DNA from: an uncultured Campylobacter sp.
GTDB lineage: Bacteria; Campylobacterota; Campylobacteria; Campylobacterales; Campylobacteraceae
DNA: 48,799 nucleotides
Assembly: GCF_937996225.1 (NCBI RefSeq)
Contig: NZ_CALKTC010000054.1
Coordinates: forward strand, 1-48,799
Reading direction: 5' to 3'
Position numbers and translations under genes: made by a program. The stretch's first letter is position 1. Every line of letters starts with the position of its first letter. The notes beneath the pieces were generated by a model that had not been told where the DNA came from, ran no database searches, and saw only the letters and a list, made by a program, of their open reading frames with translations. Below, one piece after another: positions 9,175-17,003 of the stretch.

Positions 9175-9183
9175 TGATAAAAT
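9175..9183 (+). promoter_or_regulatory. extended -10 promoter upstream of the VbhA-like gene
   Basis: TGATAAAAT (TG, one base, TAAAAT) 24 bases before the ATG, leaving a short leader that contains AGGGGA. Spacing is plausible for a single-gene transcript. Confidence 0.4.
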
Positions 9184-9206
9184 TTTATATTGCTAGGGGA
9201 TAGAGC

Positions 9207-9443
9207 ATGCAAAAATATCCGGAAGTTTATAGTTTAGAAAAGAGTTTGGCTATACTTGAAAAATATAAAGACGAGCTGAGCGCAGAACAATACGAGCAAA
9301 ACAGATCTATCATCTGTAACCACGCGATAGAGGGTATGTTTGCAAACGAGCAAGATATAATCGATCTTATCAAGGTCGATAAGGGAGAAAAAACATCCGA
9401 TGAGATAATAAACGAATATAAAAAAGAGTGGGGCGTTTTATAG
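9207..9443 (+). CDS. VbhA-like antitoxin (orphan)
   Basis: 78 residues, soluble, mostly helical and acidic. The centre and C-terminus match the VbhA/FicA antitoxin pattern: a helix ending in NHAIEGM, then about eleven residues, then VDKGEKTSDEIINEYK, equivalent to the conserved GE-TSDEVI part of VbhA. In class I Fic systems the antitoxin helix carries (S/T)xxxE(G/N), whose Ser/Thr-Glu blocks ATP binding in the Fic AMP-transferase. Here the Glu-Gly is present but the first position is Asn. No Fic gene (HPFxxGNGR) lies beside it: the next gene is convergent and unrelated. Start supported by AGGGGA. Family call from pattern recall, so moderate. Confidence 0.65.
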   Translation: MQKYPEVYSLEKSLAILEKYKDELSAEQYEQNRSIICNHAIEGMFANEQDIIDLIKVDKGEKTSDEIINEYKKEWGVL

Positions 9444-9515
9444 TGCAGTAGAAAATTTAAATTTGATAGTGAAATATCAGAGGTATTTTGGTGCAGCTCA
9501 TAGGTTCTTTAAATT

Positions 9516-9998
9516 TTAATCGTGCAGAAAAGTTACGACTTCGTGTTCCTTTGGCAGAAATTTTCTACCATCGATGCCATCATCTCCATATTCCAATAAT
9601 GCTTCATTTAAAATTTCATAAATTTCATCCATTGAAATATCTCCAATGTCAGAATTTACACTTTGGAATTTATATTTGATTTTAAATGGATTTTCCGTGA
9701 AATATTTACTCGTTGTCTCATTATAAATTCGCCTTATATCAAGCTCGATATTTTTACCTCTATAATGCAGTAGCCAAATAACTTCTCCCGTAAGACCATC
9801 TCTTGGGTCTGGCAAAGGCACTCTGCAAACAAACATAAACCAGGCATCTCTTTGTCTATCTATAACCCAATCCAGCTTATCTAGGTAGTAATCATCATAG
9901 ACTATTGAGCCATATTTTAGGCAACAATTATTTATAATATTTGCAACATTGTATCTTTCCAAATCAACTTTAGAAATATGCTCCGCAACAAACGCCAT
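9516..9998 (-). CDS. hypothetical protein, soluble, 160 aa
   Basis: I do not recognise this protein. It is a soluble, acidic protein without signal peptide or membrane segment, containing an aromatic-rich central part (DWVIDRQRDAWFMFVCRVPLPDPRDG, given here as separate pieces DWVIDRQ, AWFMFVCRV, PLPDPRDG) and a helical C-terminus. A perfect AAAGGAGG precedes the ATG, so it is clearly a real gene. It is AT-richer than the surrounding core genes. It lies 27 bases after a small membrane-protein gene on the same strand and converges with the orphan antitoxin. The size and setting would fit a polymorphic-toxin immunity protein, but nothing in the sequence proves that. Confidence 0.7.
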   Translation of the reverse strand: MAFVAEHISKVDLERYNVANIINNCCLKYGSIVYDDYYLDKLDWVIDRQRDAWFMFVCRVPLPDPRDGLTGEVIWLLHYRGKNIELDIRRIYNETTSKYFTENPFKIKYKFQSVNSDIGDISMDEIYEILNEALLEYGDDGIDGRKFLPKEHEVVTFLHD

Positions 9999-10025
9999 CT
10001 AGCCCTCCTTTAAAAATTCTATAAT

Positions 10026-10658
10026 TTAAAGTAGCTCGCTCGTATACAGACCGAACAAAGACGAGAGCTCAAATTTAACGTCTTTGTCGCTCAACAATTT
10101 ATTATTCGGCACCGCAATAATGCCCGTTTTAAACCTATATAATATATACTTTTTAAATTTAAATCCGTTGAGCGCCAAGAAAATGAAATGATGTAGCATG
10201 GTGATTAAAAAGAATATTGGACTTACCAAATACCTAACCATTCTCTTTCTCCTATTTTTTATATCTTTGATCCATATATTTACGTCTTGCTCATTGTATG
10301 GTATCAACGCCCAAGTTACCGATACAAGATCATCTTTTTGCAAAATTTCGGTTTTAAATTTCATATGTTTGTCTATATACTCGAATGAAATTTTATCATC
10401 ATAAAATTTTGTAAAAAACTTATTGCAAAATTCTTGATAGGCTATTTTTATCTCCCAAAATATGCAAAATAAAATTCCGAAAATCCCTAGCGTTAATGAC
10501 GCCCTTCTCATCATCTCTTTATGCGAATCCAGCTCCGGCGTTAAATTTAGCAAAACAAAAGACAAGAATATAAGCACGCACATGATTTTATTTGATATAG
10601 TAAGCCTAAAAAAGTAGTCGTTTTCTATTATTATCGGCTCTTTGTCACGGTCTCTCAT
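10026..10658 (-). CDS. hypothetical membrane protein, 210 aa
   Basis: I do not recognise a family. Hydrophobic segments are visible at about residues 23-42 (ISNKIMCVLIFLSFVLLNL), 53-70 (LTLGIFGILFCIFWEIK) and 142-165 (YLVSPIFFLITMLHHFIFLAL), with a charged soluble stretch between the second and third and a short soluble C-terminus. Start supported by AGGGGA. AT-rich composition unlike the neighbouring core genes suggests acquired DNA. It is upstream of, and probably co-transcribed with, the 160-residue gene. The layout resembles the YcxB-like class of small membrane proteins but I cannot confirm this. Confidence 0.7.
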   Translation of the reverse strand: MRDRDKEPIIIENDYFFRLTISNKIMCVLIFLSFVLLNLTPELDSHKEMMRRASLTLGIFGILFCIFWEIKIAYQEFCNKFFTKFYDDKISFEYIDKHMKFKTEILQKDDLVSVTWALIPYNEQDVNIWIKDIKNRRKRMVRYLVSPIFFLITMLHHFIFLALNGFKFKKYILYRFKTGIIAVPNNKLLSDKDVKFELSSLFGLYTSELL

Positions 10659-10907
10659 AATATTTCCCCTGTTTTAAAATCGCGCATAATTTTACCTTAA
10701 CGATGCTGTGCGAGGGATTAAAATTTCAGCCTTGCCGCACCTCATTAAATTTTTAAAATCCTATTTCTATGCATATGTCGATTATTCAAAGACAAACTTC
10801 CCGCTCGTTTTCGATAGAATTTTAAAATTTTGATTTAAATTTCTAGCCCATGCAGAAAACGCGCTTTAATCCAAAAAGCATAGAAAAACGCAGCCTTGCA
10901 CAGAAAT

Positions 10908-11741
10908 TCAAGCGCTTTGTCGCTCGCCACCTCTTTTAAATTTAGCGTCCAAAAATACGCAGAATTTCACGCCGTATAGGTAGAAAATCCAGCTTATGTA
11001 GATCCACAGAAAGAAAAATAGCGCGACCGAAAACGAGCCGTAGATGCTAAGATAGGTTTTGTTATAAAAGACGTATTGCGCGAAAACCAGTCTCGAAAGC
11101 CACCATAAAATCGATGCTACGAGCGATGAGGCAAGCACCGCTTTTGCGCGGATCTCGCGGTTGATCGCCGTAGCATAAGTAATCGCAAAGATCCCCCAAA
11201 CGATTAAGTAGGGTAGAATTTTAAGCAAATTTATCCAGCTCGTAAACTCGGTTTTATTTAGCAGCTCCTGAAGCTCGCTGCTGATATAAAACGATGCTCC
11301 AAGCCCCACAGGAGCGAGCGTCATCAGCGTCCAGTAGGTGCTTAGGCTCTTAAAAAAGCTTCGCTCGGGCGAATGCGAAATTCGCGCGATAATCGCTTCA
11401 AAGTCCCCGAAAAACAGCACCGACGTAACTAACACTGCGCAAAAGCCCGTTACGCCAAGGCTTAGGCCGTTAGCCATAAATTCTTCGATATAGTGTGCCA
11501 TGCTCGCTTGATTTGCGGGCAGGAAGTTTGAAAAGATAAAGCCCATAATCTTGTCGTAGTAGCCTTTAAAGCTTGGCAGCTGCATAAAAACGCTAAGCGA
11601 AACCATCAGCACCGGCAGTAGCGCCAAAATCGTGTGAAAGCTAAGGCTTGATGCATGGTGCATGAGCTCGGTATCGTAGAGGCGGAAAAAATTTTTGAGT
11701 CGGTTTTGCGCTTGCTTAAGCGCCGGTATTAGTTTTTTCAT
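10908..11741 (-). CDS. YihY/BrkB-family inner membrane protein
   Basis: Integral membrane protein of the YihY (formerly mis-called RNase BN) family; function unknown, once linked to serum resistance as BrkB. About six membrane segments are visible. Family features include the opening LMHHASSLSFHTILALLPVL, the GDFEAIIARI stretch, and the closing GSFSVALFFFLWIYISWIFYLYGVKF pattern (pieces GSFSVALFFFLW and YLYGVKF). 277 residues is normal length. It stands alone, with 250 bases of non-coding DNA downstream and a 160-base divergent gap to the TonB receptor. Confidence 0.88.
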   Translation of the reverse strand: MKKLIPALKQAQNRLKNFFRLYDTELMHHASSLSFHTILALLPVLMVSLSVFMQLPSFKGYYDKIMGFIFSNFLPANQASMAHYIEEFMANGLSLGVTGFCAVLVTSVLFFGDFEAIIARISHSPERSFFKSLSTYWTLMTLAPVGLGASFYISSELQELLNKTEFTSWINLLKILPYLIVWGIFAITYATAINREIRAKAVLASSLVASILWWLSRLVFAQYVFYNKTYLSIYGSFSVALFFFLWIYISWIFYLYGVKFCVFLDAKFKRGGERQSA

Positions 11742-11854
11742 ACGGGCGATTTTACATTAAAATTTTAGAATTTCATATAAATTTGCGCAATTTTTCTTTT
11801 GTATCGCAGTATATTGTCTATGAAATTTTAAACTGCAAAAATGCGACTACAAAT

Positions 11855-11868
11855 ATATAAATTTATAT
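11855..11868. promoter_or_regulatory. palindrome in the TonB-receptor upstream region
   Basis: Perfect 14-bp palindrome ATATAAATTTATAT about 100 bases before the receptor start, in a gap where an iron-responsive operator would be expected. It is AT-only, so chance is a real alternative; it is not a clear Fur box. Confidence 0.25.
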
Positions 11869-11968
11869 CTCGAATTTAGTCTAAATTTAGGAAAATTTTT
11901 CTAATATGCTAAAAAATAATATTAAATATATCCATAACGAAGGGAAAATAATGGAACGAAGGAAAACG

Positions 11969-14218
11969 ATGAAATTTAAAATTTCATTAGCGGCATGTAT
12001 GTGCCTACTATGCGGTAGTTTGGCTGCAGCGCAAAGTGGCGGTAATTCTGCGCCTGAAAAGTCGCAGAATATGGGCGTAATCGAGGTAAACAGCGTCGGC
12101 GATAATATCAGCGAGAGCGGCATCGACGAGGGCTTTTTGAGCAAAAACGTGCAACATGGTATCCTTGCCGGCAAGCGCGCTTTGGATCTTCCGTATCAGA
12201 TCAACACGATCAGCAAGGAGATTATGAACCATCAAGGCGTCACCGGCTACGAGGAGGCGGTAAAATACTTCCCGTCCGCGCAGATTCAGATGCGCGGCGG
12301 TGCTACGGTCGGACGTCCGCAGACGCGCGGCTTTGAAGGTAGCGTCGTAGGCAACAGCTTCTGGGACGGCTTCTATACGGTTTCGACGACGGCGATTCCG
12401 ATGGCGATGTTTGAGAGCTTTCAGGTGCAAAACGGCGTCGCAGGCTCGCTCTACGGCGCGCAAAACCCGGTGGGCATTTTCAGCTACACGCGCAAGCGCC
12501 CGGTAAAAGATCAATACATAATTTGGAGCGATTATATGTCGCGAAGCAACCTAGGTCTTGGTCTTGATCTATCCGATAAATTTGAAAAATTCGGCTACCG
12601 CACGGTATTTTACGGATCAAACGGCGACAGACAGCCTAAAGGCTCCAATCTTCAGCGCCGCTTAGCCAGCGTCACGATGGAATTTTATCCGACGGGCGAT
12701 CTAACGTTTGAAACCGCAGCGAGCTATTACGAGCACAATACCAAGGGCTTTGCAGGGCAGTTTGCTCTGGGCGTGCGAGACGGCAAGATCGTAGACGGCA
12801 TGGAGCTTCCAAAGGCGGTGGATTCCTCAAAACGCGGTCTTGGGCAGAGCTTTGGAGGAATGCATCTAAAAACCACTACCGCAAGCGCGAAATTTAAATA
12901 CTCACCGACGGATAGGCTATATTTCGAGGGCGGCTTTCAGTTTCAGCGTGCCGATCGTGATACTCACGGCGTCGTAAACTACATCTTGCCTAGCACGCAT
13001 CCGCAATATACGAAGCCGGGTGATTATTATACTCAACACAGCGGCGGTGCTACGGCAGCATATAGATATGACCTGCCAAGCGGCTATCTCAAGGCCAACA
13101 CGCAGTTTGACACGGGCAGCGTAGGGCACGATTTTAGCGTACAGACCAACGGATACCACTGGACGCAGGATAGATATAAAAGCGCGAGCACCAACTACAC
13201 CTCGCCTACCATCGGCAATATCTACGATCCTAAAATTCTAAATTACACCGGTGCTAAGCGCGGAAGCGGGCTATATCACTACGCTGTTTTGGATATGTAT
13301 AACGTCTCGGTGCTAGATGATATCACGATAAACGATAAATTTGACGTGATGTTGAGCGCATCTAAGGCGTGGATGAGGCAGGAATCCTACAATACCCGCC
13401 AACAAAGACTTGTTAAAGCCTACAGCGATTCGGGCTATAGCTGGGCGGGCAGCTTGATCTTCCATCCGATAGAGGATGCCAGCATCTATTATACCTACGC
13501 AGATAGCTTGCAGCAGGGCTCTACCCATGTTTATGATGGCGGTCCACATAACGGTGAGGTTGCCTCTACGTCTCCGTATCGTTCCAAGCAGCACGAGATC
13601 GGTGCTAAGATCCGCGTAGCCGATATGATCGATTTTAGCGTAGCGTATTTTGATATCCGCAGACCTATCGCGTATCTAAATAGCTCTACGGGACTCTATG
13701 GCATAAACGGCGAGCAGCGCAACCGCGGATTTGAGTTTATGAGCGGCGGACGAATTACGCAAAATTTAAGCGTACTGGGCGGCTTTACCTATATTGATCC
13801 AAAGATGCATAACGTAAGCATCGAGGGCGCTAATCGCAAGGTCGCAAACGGCATCCCTAAAATCAATGCAAATTTAATGCTTGATTACGTGATCCCGGGC
13901 ACCGATAAGCTTGCGATCAGTACGAATTTCCACTACACCGGCAAGATGTATCTGGACGATCTAAATACCCAGCACACGCCTAGCTTTTTCGTTACCGATC
14001 TTGGCATGAGATATACGAGCGAGCATCTTTTGGGCGATAAGACCACGCTGCGCTTCAACGTAAATAACGTATTTAACAAAAAATACTGGGCGGGAATGTA
14101 TCCTGCGAGTGCCGACGGTGCGGGCGGACTTAACGTAACCAGCGTGCTAGGCTCGGCAAACGGCGTAACGCTAGGCGAAAGCAGGAGCTTTATGCTCTCT
14201 GCAGAGGTGAAATTTTAA
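11969..14218 (+). CDS. TonB-dependent siderophore receptor
   Basis: Outer-membrane beta-barrel receptor that imports an iron-chelate using TonB/ExbBD energy. From the ATG at 11969 it has a clean signal peptide (MKFKISLAACMCLLCGSLAAA), a possible TonB box (GVIEVNSV), a plug domain (LPYQINTISKEI, RGFEGSVVG, GVAGSLYGAQNPVG) of the siderophore-receptor kind, and a 22-strand-type barrel closing with LSAEVKF, ending in Phe. Earlier ATGs at 11906 and 11951 are in frame; 11951 also has a good AGGGA, so the start is not certain. No TonB, ExbB or ABC transporter genes are adjacent. The ligand cannot be told from sequence. Confidence 0.92.
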   Translation: MKFKISLAACMCLLCGSLAAAQSGGNSAPEKSQNMGVIEVNSVGDNISESGIDEGFLSKNVQHGILAGKRALDLPYQINTISKEIMNHQGVTGYEEAVKYFPSAQIQMRGGATVGRPQTRGFEGSVVGNSFWDGFYTVSTTAIPMAMFESFQVQNGVAGSLYGAQNPVGIFSYTRKRPVKDQYIIWSDYMSRSNLGLGLDLSDKFEKFGYRTVFYGSNGDRQPKGSNLQRRLASVTMEFYPTGDLTFETAASYYEHNTKGFAGQFALGVRDGKIVDGMELPKAVDSSKRGLGQSFGGMHLKTTTASAKFKYSPTDRLYFEGGFQFQRADRDTHGVVNYILPSTHPQYTKPGDYYTQHSGGATAAYRYDLPSGYLKANTQFDTGSVGHDFSVQTNGYHWTQDRYKSASTNYTSPTIGNIYDPKILNYTGAKRGSGLYHYAVLDMYNVSVLDDITINDKFDVMLSASKAWMRQESYNTRQQRLVKAYSDSGYSWAGSLIFHPIEDASIYYTYADSLQQGSTHVYDGGPHNGEVASTSPYRSKQHEIGAKIRVADMIDFSVAYFDIRRPIAYLNSSTGLYGINGEQRNRGFEFMSGGRITQNLSVLGGFTYIDPKMHNVSIEGANRKVANGIPKINANLMLDYVIPGTDKLAISTNFHYTGKMYLDDLNTQHTPSFFVTDLGMRYTSEHLLGDKTTLRFNVNNVFNKKYWAGMYPASADGAGGLNVTSVLGSANGVTLGESRSFMLSAEVKF

Positions 14219-14241
14219 AATCTAGCGGATTTAAAATTTTT
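14210..14241 (+). terminator. AT-rich hairpin at the end of the TonB-receptor gene
   Basis: AAATTTTAAAATC pairs with GATTTAAAATTT (one-base bulge), and the right arm runs into TTTTT. The stop codon lies inside the left arm. AT-rich stems are weak, so moderate confidence. Confidence 0.4.
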
Positions 14242-14509
14242 GCTTAAGCGGCGCGAGCAGATGCCGCGACCGCTTTTAAATTTATGAAATTTTATCGCTC
14301 TAAGCAGCAAGACTAAATTTAACGAGGCTTGTTTTAATTCGTTTTAAATTTAAGCCTTGGATTTGGAATTTTAAACCTTGATTTTAAAATTTAAATCTTT
14401 AAATTTTTAAGTCTCCGCGCCTCGGTTTGCCCGCAAAATTTATCCGCGCGCGGTTTAAAATTTAGCCGTTTTTGGTTATAATCTTTGCAAAACCACGAAA
14501 CGGAGAGCA
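14219..14509. other. 291-base intergenic region rich in AAATTT
   Basis: No open frame of note. It holds the AT-rich hairpin at its left end, about eight copies of AAATTT by eye, and the promoter of the COG3400 gene at its right end. Confidence 0.6.
14477..14482 (+). promoter_or_regulatory. -10 box upstream of the COG3400 gene
   Basis: Perfect TATAAT in the context TTTTGGTTATAATC, 28 bases before the ATG, with GGAGAG as ribosome site in between. Confidence 0.55.
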
Positions 14510-15928
14510 ATGAAACAAGTTTTAATCATCGCAAGCGGAAAGTTTGCGCGCCATTTTTTATCCAAAGTTTGTAAAATCAAAGATGTCATCAGATCATATC
14601 GCGTCATAGCTAAAAATACGGATGCCGTGCCCTCAGAGCTTGAAAACGAGTCAAATTTTTCGATCGAAATTTTTGATCCTACTAGCATTGAGCGGCTGCG
14701 CGTGGTGCTAGCAGAAGAGGAATTTGACCGCTGCATAGTGATAATGGATGATGAATTTGACACTAAAGTGACGCTTGAAAATTTAAAGACGCTCGCTCCA
14801 GATTTAGAGCTTTACGTGGCCGATTTTTGGGGGCTTTTGCGCGAGAATAAAAACGAGGCTCACGTAAAAATCGTAAACACTCTTGCGCTGAATTCCTCGC
14901 GCTTCATCGGCTTTTTGCCTGATAGCCCCGTTTTTGCTGATAACATCGGGCTTGGACGCGGAGAGATAATGGAGGTAAAAGTGCCCGTAGGAAGCTCGTT
15001 TGCGTATAAAAAAATCAGCACGCTTTCTAATGCCAAATATCAAATTCCGATGATCTACCGCCACAACAATTACATCGTAACGACGCCCGGCTCGCGGATA
15101 TATCCGAATGATACGATCTTGGTTGTGGGCGAGCCTAGTGCGCTGCGAGCGGTGTTTGCTGAAGTAAAAAAGCAAAGCGGGCAATTTCCATCGCCGTTTG
15201 GGCTAAATATTTTCGCGCTAATCGATATGAAAAAAATGAGCGACGACGAGATAGCTAGGACGGTTAGGGCGCTTGAGTTTTTGGATTTGCATATTAGAAA
15301 TCATAAAATTTATCTGCGAATTTTAAATCCTTTGCTAAACGACGCTTTTAGCGAGCTTAAAGCGCTGTGTGAGCGGGATAAATTTGAAATTCTCATCGAT
15401 TACTCGGGCGAATTAAATTTAAAGCGCGATGTGAGCGAAAATAAAGCAGGCTTGGTAGTTTGCTCAAGCGGAGTTTTCGAGGCGAAAAAAGCAGCACTTA
15501 AAGCGCTTGAAATTCCGGTGCTAAGCCTTGGAGAGGGCGAGCTAAAAGATGTGCGTAAAAGTGTCGTGCTAAGTGCCGGCGAGCGGCTTCGTGAGGAATC
15601 AAGTATCGTCTTTGACATCAGCTCGCAGCTAGGGCTAGACGTGTATTTGTATCTTTTCGGCGAGAGCGAAAAGGGCGAGTTTGCGCAAAGCTACGTGAGC
15701 TTATCGAAGCTTTTTAAGCAGAGTTTATTCGTGATTCCTTGCGAGCGACAAAATCCGATTTTAGCGCTAGGCAGCGAGCGAGATCTGCTACAATTTGTGC
15801 CATTTAATGATAGAATTTTGGCGCGCAAGCTCACGTCGATTTTTAATCAGGATTTGGATCAGATGTATTTTAAACTCGGCAAAAATCATCAAATTTTCGT
15901 TCCGAGCGATTACGGGTATGAAAAGTAA
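14510..15928 (+). CDS. COG3400-type protein with TrkA-N-like and RCK_C domains
   Basis: 472 residues, cytoplasmic. The N-terminus (MKQVLIIASGKFARHFL) is a Rossmann-type start like KTN/RCK domains of potassium-channel regulators, with the acidic strand end ...IVIMDDEFDTK. Residues about 150-220 form an RCK_C/TrkA-C-like module (EIMEVKVPVGSSFAYKKI, then NDTILVVGEPSAL). The C-terminal half is a second, less clear Rossmann-like region (VLSLGEG). Such proteins are conserved in Campylobacterota just upstream of aroB and their role is not known; control of the nearby MscS-like channel or of K+ transport is a guess. ATG supported by GGAGAG. Confidence 0.82.
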   Translation: MKQVLIIASGKFARHFLSKVCKIKDVIRSYRVIAKNTDAVPSELENESNFSIEIFDPTSIERLRVVLAEEEFDRCIVIMDDEFDTKVTLENLKTLAPDLELYVADFWGLLRENKNEAHVKIVNTLALNSSRFIGFLPDSPVFADNIGLGRGEIMEVKVPVGSSFAYKKISTLSNAKYQIPMIYRHNNYIVTTPGSRIYPNDTILVVGEPSALRAVFAEVKKQSGQFPSPFGLNIFALIDMKKMSDDEIARTVRALEFLDLHIRNHKIYLRILNPLLNDAFSELKALCERDKFEILIDYSGELNLKRDVSENKAGLVVCSSGVFEAKKAALKALEIPVLSLGEGELKDVRKSVVLSAGERLREESSIVFDISSQLGLDVYLYLFGESEKGEFAQSYVSLSKLFKQSLFVIPCERQNPILALGSERDLLQFVPFNDRILARKLTSIFNQDLDQMYFKLGKNHQIFVPSDYGYEK

Positions 15929-15938
15929 TCGAAATTTA

Positions 15939-15947
15939 TGTTACAAT
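15939..15947 (+). promoter_or_regulatory. extended -10 promoter upstream of aroB
   Basis: TGTTACAAT, 25 bases before the aroB ATG, in the 43-base gap after the COG3400 gene. It gives the aroB-mscS-mtaB-ftsH-like run its own promoter. Confidence 0.55.
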
Positions 15948-15971
15948 TACCTAAAAATCAAAGGCTAGCGT

Positions 15972-17003
15972 ATGAAAATCGATCTTAATTTAGACAAAAA
16001 ATACAGCGTTTTTATCGACGAATTGCATAGTTTAAAACTTAGCGGTAAGGTCGCTATCGTGACAAATCCCAAAGTAGGGGGGCTGTGGCTTGATTTCTTA
16101 CTGCAGCGGCTAGATTGCGAGCAAAAATTTATCATCACGATCCCGGACGGCGAGGAGTATAAAAATACCGCGAGCGTGGAGCAAATTTTAGAGAAGCTTT
16201 TCAGTTCCAAGCTCGACCGCAAAAGCACGCTCATCGCTCTTGGCGGCGGCGTCATCAGCGATATAACGGGCTTTTGCGCGAGCATTTATGAGCGCGGTAT
16301 CGATTTTATCAATATCCCTACGACCTTGCTAGCGCAAGTGGATGCAAGCGTCGGCGGCAAGACGGGCGTGAATAATCGCTTCGGCAAAAATTTAATCGGT
16401 TCCTTTTATCAGCCGCGCGCGGTTTATTGCGAGAGCAATTTTTTATCTACTCTTCCTGCGCGGGAGTTTGCTGCGGGCGTTGCGGAGGCTGTAAAGATGG
16501 CTGTATGCTTTGATGTCGAACTATTTAAATTTTTCGAGACGCACGATCTAAAAAGCGCCGATGAAATTTCGCACGTAATCGCTCGCTGTGTGGAGATTAA
16601 AGCAAGCGTCGTAGAGCGTGATGAGCGCGAAAGCGGCATCAGAGCGGCGCTTAATTACGGCCACACCTTTGCTCACGCTATCGAAAAAATTACTAATTAT
16701 AAAAAATTTTTGCACGGCGAGGCTGTGGCGATCGGCATGGTGATGGCAAATGCGCTAGCACGCCGTCTTGATAAATTAAATGAGCTTGAGGAGGAGCAGA
16801 TCCGCAAAGTGCTTCAAAAATTTGCGCTTCCGATAAAATTCCACGTAGAGGATGCGGCGGAATTTTACGAGCTGTTTTTTCTCGATAAAAAGAGTGAAAA
16901 CGGCAAGATAAAATTTATCCTGCCCGACGGCATCGGTAAATTTCGTATCGTCGATGATATAGATAAAGACGCGGTAATAGCCACGTTAAGAGAGTTTGCA
17001 TGA
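15972..17003 (+). CDS. aroB: 3-dehydroquinate synthase
   Basis: Second step of the shikimate pathway: DAHP to 3-dehydroquinate, NAD- and metal-dependent, cytoplasmic. The NAD-binding ALGGGVISDITGFCAS, the PTTLLAQVDASVGGKTGVN block with catalytic Lys and Asn, and metal ligands (E in FAAGVAEAVKMA, the LNYGHTFAHAIE His, and FLHGEAVAIGM His) are all present. 343 residues, normal for Campylobacter. The TGA overlaps the next ATG (ATGA), so it is coupled to the channel gene. Confidence 0.97.
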   Translation: MKIDLNLDKKYSVFIDELHSLKLSGKVAIVTNPKVGGLWLDFLLQRLDCEQKFIITIPDGEEYKNTASVEQILEKLFSSKLDRKSTLIALGGGVISDITGFCASIYERGIDFINIPTTLLAQVDASVGGKTGVNNRFGKNLIGSFYQPRAVYCESNFLSTLPAREFAAGVAEAVKMAVCFDVELFKFFETHDLKSADEISHVIARCVEIKASVVERDERESGIRAALNYGHTFAHAIEKITNYKKFLHGEAVAIGMVMANALARRLDKLNELEEEQIRKVLQKFALPIKFHVEDAAEFYELFFLDKKSENGKIKFILPDGIGKFRIVDDIDKDAVIATLREFA

